Shown: positions 1 through 5,507 of the stretch, in pieces
How the letters are laid out: every line of letters starts with the position of its first letter
Numbering within the stretch: position 1 is the stretch's first letter
NCBI GenBank assembly: GCA_017861095.1
Contig: JAGFXI010000337.1
Coordinates: 1 to 6,227, forward strand
Origin: Deltaproteobacteria bacterium
GTDB lineage: Bacteria; Desulfobacterota; Syntrophobacteria; BM002
DNA length: 6,227 nt
Direction of reading: 5' to 3'
Position numbers and translations under genes: made by a program
The notes under the pieces: generated by a model
What the model was told of the DNA's origin: nothing
The model's input: only the letters and a program-made list of their open reading frames with translations
Databases searched by the model: none

Positions 1-195
1 TCGGAATACCTCCTTCAACTTCTGCTCGGCGACGGCGGGATTCCGCTGGCGCACTGAGGTGGCAACGAAGCCGAAGCCCAGGCCTTTCTCGGTCTTGACG
101 ATCACCTCATCCCCCTCTTTGAGGACGAAGTGCCCAGGGTCGAAGTGGTAAATCTTGCAGCCTTTTTTGAAACAAATGCCTACGATTTTATCCAT
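1..195 (-). CDS. ricT: PSP1-domain protein RicT/YaaT, N-terminal part
   Basis: The ATG lies at 195-193 and the frame stays open to the window edge, so only the first 65 residues are seen. The start (MDKIVGICFKKGCKIYHFDP) and the following stretch with EGDEVIVKTEKGLGFGFV match the N-terminus of PSP1-domain proteins, as in Bacillus YaaT/RicT, which open with a 'VVGVRFK..GKIYYFDP' type sequence. In Bacillus, RicT acts with RicA and RicF in a complex that helps RNase Y process mRNA and affects sporulation, competence and biofilm formation; whether that holds here is inference. The ATG overlaps the end of holB by 8 bases (ATGGATAA), with no clear ribosome-binding site, so translation is probably coupled to holB. 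The tmk-holB-ricT order is a known conserved neighbourhood and supports the call. The conserved C-terminal region is outside the window. Confidence 0.85.
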   Translation of the reverse strand, partial: MDKIVGICFKKGCKIYHFDPGHFVLKEGDEVIVKTEKGLGFGFVATSVRQRNPAVAEQKLKEVFR

Positions 196-1252
196 GGGCC
201 GCTCGTATGAAAGGTTGCTGCTCCAGAGCCGGCAGGAGAGGCTGGTGCCACAGGGAGTCCTTCCCCGTCCCGGCACGGAGGGCAAAGAATAGCGCCTCCA
301 GAGAGGAACGCTTGTTCAGATGTTGATGCCTGAGGGCTCTCTGCAAGGCGCAGAGGGTATCGAACAACCGTGGTATGTCTTGAGGATCGAAGCGGGCCGC
401 TACTGCGCCGAGTTGACCAAAGAGATCCTGGTTGATGAGAGTCTCGGTACGGGCTGCCTCGAGGTGGGCGACGAGCAGGTCTCGAGCCCACATCTTCACC
501 CACTCGAGATCTTCGCTCAGATCGCCCCTGTCGCCGCTCCACTTTTCTGCCGCTGCCAGGACCTCGGTGGGGGCTAGGTCTTTGATTCGGGCCGTCGTCT
601 CCAGAAGCTGGCGGCGCCGGTTGAACTCCTCCTCATCGAGGAAGGTGAGGGCGCGGGAGAGGCTCCCACCGGCCAGGGAGGCCACCAGATCGGCCCGGTC
701 GGGCGACACAGCGTGGACGGCTCTCAGGTGCGCAGCGATGGCCGTGCGGGTGAGCGGCTGGAAACGAAGGCAAAGGCAGCGGGAGGCGATCGTGGGAAGG
801 AGCGCAGTTGAGTCAGGCGCCGTCAGAATGAAGAGGTTGTCCGGGGGCGGCTCTTCCAGAATCTTGAGCAGGGCGTTCGCCGCCTCGGTCCTCATCGTCT
901 CCGCGTCATGGATGAGAATCACCCGTTTGCCCCCTTCCAGCGGCCGAAAGCGAAGGCGTCGCTGAAGGTCCCGTATCCTGTCGATCCTGATGAACTGACC
1001 CTCTCTCTCTACCAAGAGGAGATCGGGGTGGTTGCCGCTTGCCATCTTCCGGCACGAGAGGCACCGGTCGCACGCATCGCCCAGGCTCGCGCTCTCACAG
1101 TTCAGGACCCTCGCCAGGGCAAGCGCAGTGCGCCGCTTACCCACGCCATCGAGGCCGGTGAAGAGAAGGGCATGGGGAAGACGGCCGTGCCGGAGGGCTT
1201 GACGCAACAGACGGATCACTCGATCCTGCCCGATGATTTCAGAAAATCCCAT
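188..1252 (-). CDS. holB: DNA polymerase III delta-prime subunit
   Basis: A 354-residue AAA+ clamp-loader subunit, which together with delta and tau/gamma opens and loads the beta sliding clamp at the replication fork. The opening (FSEIIGQDRVIRLLRQAL) is the usual clamp-loader start. A P-loop-like G-x4-GK is at 33-39, but R40 replaces the usual S/T, as is common in delta-prime, which often does not hydrolyse ATP. A zinc module has Cys 52, 61, 64 and 67. A degenerate Walker B-like strand (VILIHDAE) is near 111-118, LLKILEEPP near 128-136, and the SRC arginine-finger motif at 157-159, followed by the helical C-terminal collar domain. The length is normal for the family. The start ATG is 3 bases after the tmk stop; weak purine runs (GGTAGGG) precede it, so it is likely coupled to tmk. 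The gene ends by overlapping ricT. DnaX is the main alternative, but the short length and the altered P-loop favour delta-prime. Confidence 0.93.
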   Translation of the reverse strand: MGFSEIIGQDRVIRLLRQALRHGRLPHALLFTGLDGVGKRRTALALARVLNCESASLGDACDRCLSCRKMASGNHPDLLLVEREGQFIRIDRIRDLQRRLRFRPLEGGKRVILIHDAETMRTEAANALLKILEEPPPDNLFILTAPDSTALLPTIASRCLCLRFQPLTRTAIAAHLRAVHAVSPDRADLVASLAGGSLSRALTFLDEEEFNRRRQLLETTARIKDLAPTEVLAAAEKWSGDRGDLSEDLEWVKMWARDLLVAHLEAARTETLINQDLFGQLGAVAARFDPQDIPRLFDTLCALQRALRHQHLNKRSSLEALFFALRAGTGKDSLWHQPLLPALEQQPFIRAAHG

Positions 1253-1255
1253 ACC

Positions 1256-1945
1256 CTACCCGCTTCCTTTCTGCCAAACCACTCCGCCTGACCGATCCGT
1301 TCCATTCGTCCATCGTTCGATAGAGGGCTCCAAGAGGCTGAGGATCTCCTCATGGACCTGATCCGGATCCAGGGTGGCATCGAGAACTTTGATTCGAACC
1401 GCATCCTGCTCGGCCAACCTCAAGTACCCTTCGCGCACCCGAAGATGAAACTCCTGAACCTGACGCTCGAACCGATCCTCCCGCTCCGGCGAGGCGCCGG
1501 CAAGGATTCTCCTTTGCGCTCGGTCCAACCCAACCTCTACCGAGCAGTCGAGGAGGAGGGTGAGATCGGGCCAGACCCCCTGGGTGGCGACGAGGTTCAA
1601 CCGGTGAACGAGGTCCAAGTTCTGGCCTCTCCCGTACCCCTGGTATGCGGTGGTGGCGTCGGCGAAGCGATCACAGACAACCCACCGGCCGGACGCCAGG
1701 GCCGGTTGGATCACCTCAGCCACATGCTGAGCCCGGTCGGCAGCGTAGAGCAGGAGCTCCGTAAGGCCCTCCATTTCGCCGTGGTCGCGGTCGAGGAGCA
1801 TGCGGCGAATGTAGCCCCCAAGCCGGGTGCCGCCGGGCTCCCTGGTGACGACATGGGGGACACGGCGCTCCTCCAGGAACCGGGCCAGGCGTTCCACCTG
1901 GGTTGTCTTCCCGCACCCCTCGATGCCCTCCAAGGTGATGAACAC
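1256..1945 (-). CDS. tmk: thymidylate kinase (dTMP kinase), GTG start
   Basis: A 229-residue cytoplasmic P-loop kinase that phosphorylates dTMP to dTDP with ATP, an essential step in dTTP synthesis. The Walker A loop is at 7-15 (GIEGCGKTT). The substrate-site motif REPGG is at 35-39, DRAQH at 70-74, and the family's DR[YF] motif appears as DRF at 92-94, followed by ATTAYQGYGRG. A lid region with basic and acidic residues spans about 143-160 (REDRFE). The start codon is GTG at 1945-1943. It is supported by a GAGGAG ribosome-binding sequence 11 bases upstream, inside the last codons of the preceding gene, and by protein alignment: MFITLEGIEG starts where family members start. The last roughly 18 residues (from RWTNG) look like a non-conserved tail. 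It lies between the YhaM-like gene (5-base gap) and holB (3-base gap), in one transcription unit. Confidence 0.95.
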   Translation of the reverse strand: MFITLEGIEGCGKTTQVERLARFLEERRVPHVVTREPGGTRLGGYIRRMLLDRDHGEMEGLTELLLYAADRAQHVAEVIQPALASGRWVVCDRFADATTAYQGYGRGQNLDLVHRLNLVATQGVWPDLTLLLDCSVEVGLDRAQRRILAGASPEREDRFERQVQEFHLRVREGYLRLAEQDAVRIKVLDATLDPDQVHEEILSLLEPSIERWTNGTDRSGGVVWQKGSG

Positions 1946-1950
1946 GGCCG

Positions 1951-3006
1951 TTATCGCTCCTCGCCCCCGGGAACCGAGGGCGTCTGGTCGAGCAGACTGT
2001 AATTGAACGAGCGTTCCCCGTGCCGGCCTGTCTCCGGAGGCGGATGGTCGTCTGGGGTACCTCCCTTGAAGATAAACCGGTCATAGACCCGCTGGAAGGT
2101 GGTCCAGCGGGAGGGGATCGCCCGCTCCGCCTCCAGGAGGCGGGACAGGTGGTTCATCTTGGCGTCCAGATCATCGGCGTAGTGAAGAGCGAAGGCCTCG
2201 GGCGTCTTAGGCCGCTTGGGGGAACCAAAGTCGTACTCGCCATGATGGCTGATGATGAGGTGCTGAAGGACCAGGGCGAGCCCCGGAGGAAATCCCCGAG
2301 TCTGGCTGATTTTTTCCACCACCCGCTGGACGCCGAGCACCACGTGTCCCAGGAGCCGACCGGCATCGGTGTAGTCGAGAGCGGTATCGTGGGTGAGTTC
2401 CTCAAGTTTTCCCACATCGTGGAGGATGCCGGCGGTGATGAGGAGATCCCGATCCAGGGTGGGATAGTGGTCGCACAACCGCTCCAGGAGTAGAGTCACC
2501 GAAACGGTGTGTTCCAGGAGTCCACCGAGGTAGGCGTGGTGCATAGATTTCGCCGCCGGGGCCTCTTTCATCTGTCGGGAGAAGCTCCGATCCGTGATGA
2601 AGTGCTGGAGCAGGCGCGTCAGGTGCGGATTCTGCACCTTAGCTGCAAGCTCCCTCAGCATCTTCCAGAGCTGTTCCGGGTCCTCGGCGCTCCTCGGGAG
2701 AAAGGCTCCGGGATCCACCTCCTCGCGAGGAATTCGTTCGATCTCAGTGATGTTGACCTGGAGCTGCTCACGGTACCGCTCCACCCTGCCACGGACCCGC
2801 ACTACGTCGTTGACCCCGAAGGCGCCGTCCAGCTCTGCGGCCCGTTCCCAGACCCGACCCTCCATCTCGCCGGTTCGATCGGCTAGGCGCACACTCAGGA
2901 ACGGGGCTCCACTTCGCGTGCTCCCCAACGACTTGGCCTTGACGAGAAAGGGACTGGTGAGGGCCTCGTTCTCTCTCAGCTCGTGGACGAATCGTTTCTG
3001 GTTCAT
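1951..3006 (-). CDS. YhaM-like OB-fold/HD-domain 3'-5' exoribonuclease
   Basis: A 351-residue protein with an N-terminal OB-fold nucleic-acid-binding domain (about 15-92: LVKAKSLGSTRSGAPFLSVR, then GEMEGRVWE and VRGRVERYREQLQV) and an HD phosphohydrolase domain (about 150-315). HD-domain residues visible include HH at 156-157, H166 in GGLLEHT, the H196-D197 pair in GILHDVGK, H221 in LLGH, HH at 254-255 in SHHGEYDFGSP, and D278-D279 in HYADDLDAKM. This matches YhaM of Bacillus, a Mn-dependent 3'-to-5' exoribonuclease of about 314 residues that can also act on single-stranded DNA. A proline-rich, probably disordered tail follows about residue 316. I chose the ATG at 3006 because a promoter just upstream predicts transcription starting near 3039; the in-frame TTG at 3036 would sit almost at the RNA end. 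The Shine-Dalgarno signal is weak. As the first gene before tmk, holB and ricT, it places an RNA/DNA nuclease in a replication operon. Confidence 0.85.
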   Translation of the reverse strand: MNQKRFVHELRENEALTSPFLVKAKSLGSTRSGAPFLSVRLADRTGEMEGRVWERAAELDGAFGVNDVVRVRGRVERYREQLQVNITEIERIPREEVDPGAFLPRSAEDPEQLWKMLRELAAKVQNPHLTRLLQHFITDRSFSRQMKEAPAAKSMHHAYLGGLLEHTVSVTLLLERLCDHYPTLDRDLLITAGILHDVGKLEELTHDTALDYTDAGRLLGHVVLGVQRVVEKISQTRGFPPGLALVLQHLIISHHGEYDFGSPKRPKTPEAFALHYADDLDAKMNHLSRLLEAERAIPSRWTTFQRVYDRFIFKGGTPDDHPPPETGRHGERSFNYSLLDQTPSVPGGEER

Positions 3007-3045
3007 GGCAGGATTCCCGTGGTGTCTGAACGTCAAAGACTTCCT

Positions 3046-3073
3046 ATTCTACTTAAGCCGACGGATAAGTCAA
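3046..3073 (-). promoter_or_regulatory. sigma70-type promoter of the YhaM-tmk-holB-ricT operon
   Basis: On the minus strand TTGACT (3073-3068) and TAGAAT (3051-3046) are separated by 16 bases; each hexamer matches the consensus at five of six positions. Predicted transcription would start near 3039, giving a leader of about 33 bases before the ATG at 3006. The region is clearly AT-richer than its surroundings. This is a sequence prediction only. Confidence 0.7.
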
Positions 3074-3138
3074 AGTTTGTCTAACACCGGTACGCTGTTG
3101 AGAAACCCTCGCTGGCCCGCATTATTCACGAGACGCCC

Positions 3139-4047
3139 CTAGCGAGGTCGTGGAGATGGTCGTGCCACCGGGCAACCACAGGGGCTTGGACTCGGAATGT
3201 TCAAGAGCCGGGGCCCCTCAGATTCGGGCTGCCGCACATCACCCATTCGCGGCTGGAAGCCGCTCCCACAGGCGCAGCCTACAGCTGTGACGATGTACTG
3301 CATCGTCTCCGTATCCAGGGCGACACCGAGCTCACCCGCGAGGGCCACCGCGCCCTTGGCTCCCAGTTCAATGAAGACCCCCTTCACCTCGAGCCGGGTG
3401 CCGTCACTCAGCATCACCGCCTCCACCTCCCGGTCGCCGAGGATCTTGGTGACCTTGCGACCTTCGTGGAGATGGACCGAGCTTTGACGAATCTGGTGAT
3501 CTAGAACCTCAGAGACCTGGAGACCCCCCGAGATGAGATGCACGTCGCTGGCGTAGAGAAGGAGCGTGAGGGCCCCAGAGGCCGCAGCGCTGCCGTTTCC
3601 CACCACTGCCACGGGTTGAGCGCGGAAGAAGTTAGCGTCGCACTCGACACAGTAGCTCACACCTCGTCCGAGGAGTTCTTTCTCTCCCGGGACATTGAGC
3701 TTGTTCCGCGACACGCCCATGGCGAGGATGAGCGCCCGGCTGCGAAAGGTGGTCCCGCTTTCGGTCTTGGCGAGAAACCACGGCTCCTCCCTCCAGAGCT
3801 TCATCACATCCTCATCGGCGAAGGAGGTGCCGGCCCGTTCAGCCTGACTCCTCCCTTGACCGAGCAGCTCCTCACCTGCTACCTTCCCCATGCAGCAGTA
3901 GTTCTCGATATGAGCTCGGTAGAGGCTGCTGGTCTGGGTTCTTCCTAGAACGACCACGGCCACCTTGGCGCGGGTCGCGTGAATAGCTGCCTGCAAACCC
4001 GCGGGCCCACTGCCCAGGATCATGACATCATATTCACCACTCGGCAT
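3139..4047 (-). CDS. thioredoxin reductase-like FAD oxidoreductase, C-terminus replaced
   Basis: A 302-residue member of the thioredoxin reductase/AhpF-type flavoprotein superfamily. Visible features are the FAD Rossmann motif GSGPAG at 12-17, IENY at 47-50, ILAMG at 107-111, the redox-active CVEC at 133-136, and a second dinucleotide motif GNGSAA at 150-155. The HRRxxxR-type motif that binds the NADPH phosphate is absent: HLISGGLQV stands in its place (about 170-178). The electron donor may therefore not be NADPH (inference). Homology runs to about residue 254 (GVALDTETMQYIVT). The following 48 residues are low-complexity Pro/Arg/Gly sequence read through a REP-like repeat, and the expected GxxAAGD FAD motif and C-terminal helix are missing. 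A CC doublet at 51-52 is unusual. It may be a decaying gene or a functional variant. The start ATG is supported by GAGGAGG five bases upstream and a TATAAT at 4091-4086. Confidence 0.8.
   Translation of the reverse strand: MPSGEYDVMILGSGPAGLQAAIHATRAKVAVVVLGRTQTSSLYRAHIENYCCMGKVAGEELLGQGRSQAERAGTSFADEDVMKLWREEPWFLAKTESGTTFRSRALILAMGVSRNKLNVPGEKELLGRGVSYCVECDANFFRAQPVAVVGNGSAAASGALTLLLYASDVHLISGGLQVSEVLDHQIRQSSVHLHEGRKVTKILGDREVEAVMLSDGTRLEVKGVFIELGAKGAVALAGELGVALDTETMQYIVTAVGCACGSGFQPRMGDVRQPESEGPRLLNIPSPSPCGCPVARPSPRPR
3241..3285. repeat. REP-like palindromic element at the 3' end of the flavoprotein gene
   Basis: On the minus strand the core reads CTGTGGGAGCGGC followed by TTCCAGCCGCGAA. 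A perfect 6-base-pair stem (3249-3254 with 3258-3263) encloses a three-base loop. The wording closely resembles short GC-rich repetitive extragenic palindromes (the GGGAGCGGCTTCCAGCCGC type), known from Pseudomonas and many other genomes. It lies where the flavoprotein coding sequence loses its similarity to the family. Exact element ends cannot be set from one copy; the unusual sequence extends left to about 3139. Confidence 0.6.
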
Positions 4048-4052
4048 CGGTG

Positions 4053-4059
4053 CCTCCTC
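4053..4059 (-). promoter_or_regulatory. strong ribosome-binding site of the flavoprotein gene
   Basis: GAGGAGG on the minus strand lies five bases before the ATG at 4047. It is the strongest Shine-Dalgarno match in the window and fixes this start codon. Confidence 0.75.
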
Positions 4060-4061
4060 GG

Positions 4062-4090
4062 TTGATATTGTCGGTTAGCGTGACTATTAT
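4062..4090 (+). promoter_or_regulatory. predicted sigma70-type promoter for the plus-strand gene
   Basis: TTGATA at 4062-4067 and TATTAT at 4085-4090 are separated by 17 bases, the optimal spacing, and each hexamer matches the consensus at five of six positions. Transcription would begin near 4097, giving a leader of about 115 bases before the ATG at 4214. The -10 overlaps the minus-strand TATAAT of the divergent gene. Confidence 0.65.
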
Positions 4091-4091
4091 A
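4086..4091 (-). promoter_or_regulatory. minus-strand -10 box (TATAAT) for the flavoprotein gene
   Basis: A consensus TATAAT on the minus strand would place a transcription start near 4079 and a leader of about 32 bases. I see no good -35 at 16-18 bases upstream and no TGn extension, so it may need an activator, or the match may arise from the palindromic nature of the overlapping plus-strand -10. Confidence 0.45.
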
Positions 4092-4124
4092 CGAGACGGG
4101 TCGAATGGATCCCGGCTGCGTATG

Positions 4125-4197
4125 AGCGACCAAGCTTCGTTTGCTGGTCCAGTCGCTGATGCATCTTAAACCCGGCCGAGGGAACAGACAACCGGGT
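4125..4197 (+). promoter_or_regulatory. structured leader upstream of the unknown plus-strand gene
   Basis: Two potential hairpins lie between the predicted transcription start and the ribosome-binding site. In the first, AGCGAC (4125-4130) pairs with GTCGCT (4152-4157), and the inner bases around CAAGC can pair with GCTG (4143-4146); an alternative register pairs GACCAAGC with GCTGGTC with one bulge. In the second, ACCCGG (4170-4175) pairs with CCGGGT (4192-4197), ending six bases before the Shine-Dalgarno sequence. No known riboswitch class is recognisable. Confidence 0.3.
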
Positions 4198-4202
4198 CCA
4201 GT

Positions 4203-4208
4203 AAGGAG
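4203..4208 (+). promoter_or_regulatory. ribosome-binding site of the unknown plus-strand gene
   Basis: AAGGAG lies five bases before the ATG at 4214. An in-frame GTG at 4208 overlaps this sequence, so the ATG is the better start. Confidence 0.7.
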
Positions 4209-4213
4209 TGACC

Positions 4214-4753
4214 ATGGCCGAAATCAAGAGTACCCTCGATCTCGTCCTCGAAAGAACCAGACACCTCACTCTCTCTGCCGTCGAGAAAGGGGAGATCGAG
4301 GTCAGGGAGGCGCTCAAGAAGGTGTCCGGTTACCTCTCCCGGTACCGCGACGGGGTGCTCAGTTTGGAAGCACTCTTGAAGGAGATGCGGGGCCTCGCGC
4401 CTGAAATTCGCGATCGCGTGCGAGGCGAGATGGCCCGACAGATGAGCCTCGCCCTAAACCTCTCACCGGACACGGATACGCTCATACCGGCGCTGGAAGC
4501 GCTGGCCGATCCAGGGTGGACGGATCTCCTGGCAGGCGTGAGACAATGTCGAACCGAGGTCAGGGAGGCGCTGACGGCGGCCAGGGGAAGCGCTGAAGGG
4601 CGGGTGCTGGCCGAGCTGGCGGCTGCCGGCATACGAGGCTCGGCAGTGGCCGTCAAGATAGAAGGCGATCAGCCATGGATCGCCATGAAACAGAAACTGA
4701 TGAAGCCCTGTGAAGAGCGGCTCGAGAGGCTCCGCCGAGCCCTCGCCGCCTGA
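4214..4753 (+). CDS. uncharacterised helical protein, 179 residues
   Basis: I do not recognise a characterised family. The protein begins MAEIKSTLDLVLERTRHLTL and is rich in Glu, Arg, Leu and Ala. It has no signal peptide, no membrane segment and no obvious catalytic motif, which suggests a soluble, mainly alpha-helical cytoplasmic protein. Helices with charged periodicity cover about 1-80 and 105-135. A short region with strand character (SAVAVKIEGDQPW, about 143-155) precedes a final basic helix (CEERLERLRRALAA). The segment EVREAL occurs twice, at 29-34 and 115-120, from identical DNA. Cysteines at 112 and 166 are the only ones. The start is supported by AAGGAG and by a predicted promoter with a long leader. 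It is divergent from the flavoprotein and convergent with the metallo-hydrolase operon, so it is probably transcribed alone. Base composition and codon use look like the neighbours. The gene is convincing; its function is unknown. Confidence 0.8.
   Translation: MAEIKSTLDLVLERTRHLTLSAVEKGEIEVREALKKVSGYLSRYRDGVLSLEALLKEMRGLAPEIRDRVRGEMARQMSLALNLSPDTDTLIPALEALADPGWTDLLAGVRQCRTEVREALTAARGSAEGRVLAELAAAGIRGSAVAVKIEGDQPWIAMKQKLMKPCEERLERLRRALAA
4297..4314 (+). repeat. 18-base direct repeat, copy 1 (inside the unknown gene)
   Basis: This 18-base sequence (CGAGGTCAGG then GAGGCGCT) recurs exactly at 4555-4572. The offset is 258 bases, or 86 codons, so both copies are in frame and encode EVREAL. Confidence 0.85.
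4555..4572 (+). repeat. 18-base direct repeat, copy 2 (inside the unknown gene)
   Basis: Exact second copy of the sequence at 4297-4314, coding for residues 115-120 of the same protein. Flanking similarity is weak. Confidence 0.85.
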
Positions 4754-4838
4754 CCCTCCATCCAAGGGCCTTCCTTTGTCGGACGCGAGGAGAGGGCGGC
4801 GCGGCCGGCCCAGCCTGAAGACCTCGGTCAATCTGGGG
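4754..4838. other. convergent intergenic gap without a clear terminator
   Basis: The unknown plus-strand gene and the metallo-hydrolase gene converge on this 85-base gap. It holds a GGCCGGCC palindrome (near 4803-4810) and a short AAGG-G-CCTT symmetry, but no stem followed by a T-tract on either strand. Any termination here would be non-canonical or Rho-dependent (inference). Confidence 0.5.
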
Positions 4839-5504
4839 CTAGATAAAGCGGAAGAAGGTACTACGGACTAGGTAGAAGTTCTCCTTGACTGCTGCCTTAC
4901 CACGAAGCACGGGACCATGTCCCGGAAGGAGCAGCTCCACGTCGAGCTCGGTGAGCCGGTCGATGCTCGCCTTGAGGAGGGCTCCGCGCCCGCCCGGCAG
5001 ATCCGTTCGTCCGAGGCTCTGGCTGAAGATGACGTCGCCGGTGACGAGCGCCTTGGCTTCGGGCCAGTAAAGACAAATGCTCCCGGGTGCATGGCCCGGG
5101 GTGTAGATCACCTGGAAACGGTGGTCACCTACCTCCAGCTCTCCTTCCACCAGGTGGAAGTCCACGCGATAAGGGGGCGGGCGGAGGCCCATCATTCGGA
5201 AGAGCATGGCGCCCTGCTCCTCCATGAAGCTTTCGGCCTCCGCGTGCATGGCGATTCTGGTCTCGAGATCAAGAAAATTCTGTACCCCTTCGAAGTGATC
5301 CGGGTGGGGGTGGGTGGTCACGACGAGTTTGATATCGGAAGGCTTGAACCCATCTTCGAGCATCCCGGCCTTCAGCTGAGGGAAGAGGTGGTGATGGCCC
5401 GGGTCGATGAGCATGGGTACCTTGCCGTCGACAAGGTAGGAATTGCAGTTATTCTCTGCCATGCTCTCCCAGGGATAAGCGAAGAGGTGATCTGAAAGTT
5501 TCAT
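4839..5504 (-). CDS. metallo-beta-lactamase-fold hydrolase, glyoxalase II-like
   Basis: A complete 221-residue metallo-beta-lactamase-fold enzyme of the hydroxyacylglutathione hydrolase-like branch. All metal-binding motifs are present: H-x-H-x-D-H at 65-70 (HPHPDH), H138 in TPGHAPGS, D157 in TGDVIF, and H196 in PGHGP. The segment LGRTDLPGG (164-172) is typical of compact glyoxalase II-like (YcbL-type) proteins, and the length suits a single-domain enzyme without the larger C-terminal substrate domain of classical GloB. It probably binds two metal ions and hydrolyses a thioester or similar ester; the substrate cannot be read from the sequence. It starts three bases after the stop of the CoA-transferase/GNAT gene, with GGAG nine bases before the ATG, so the two are co-transcribed. 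That pairing makes an acyl-thioester substrate plausible, as inference only. It has no signal peptide, so it is likely cytoplasmic. Confidence 0.88.
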   Translation of the reverse strand: MKLSDHLFAYPWESMAENNCNSYLVDGKVPMLIDPGHHHLFPQLKAGMLEDGFKPSDIKLVVTTHPHPDHFEGVQNFLDLETRIAMHAEAESFMEEQGAMLFRMMGLRPPPYRVDFHLVEGELEVGDHRFQVIYTPGHAPGSICLYWPEAKALVTGDVIFSQSLGRTDLPGGRGALLKASIDRLTELDVELLLPGHGPVLRGKAAVKENFYLVRSTFFRFI

Positions 5505-5507
5505 GTG

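Noticed and set aside
1352..2002. Long plus-strand frame (216 codons) opposite tmk, and similar antisense frames opposite holB and the YhaM-like gene
   Set aside because: GC-rich genes with few stop codons on the opposite strand give such frames. There is no ribosome-binding site or recognisable protein, while the minus-strand products are clear family members.
3006..3036. Upstream TTG start that would add ten residues to the YhaM-like protein
   Set aside because: It lies about three bases from the predicted transcription start, and the added residues (MTFRHHGNPA) do not resemble the family; the ATG at 3006 fits better.
4122..4169. 15-codon upstream frame (MSDQASFAGPVADAS) in the leader
   Set aside because: No Shine-Dalgarno sequence precedes it, and it has no regulatory codon run; retained only as a note to the leader finding.
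4760..4775. AAGG-G-CCTT as a bidirectional terminator between the convergent genes
   Set aside because: The symmetry is too short to fold and lacks a proper T-tract on either side.
4917..5495. Plus-strand frame (192 codons) opposite the metallo-hydrolase
   Set aside because: It mirrors a gene with all metal-binding motifs intact and has no recognisable domain or start signal.
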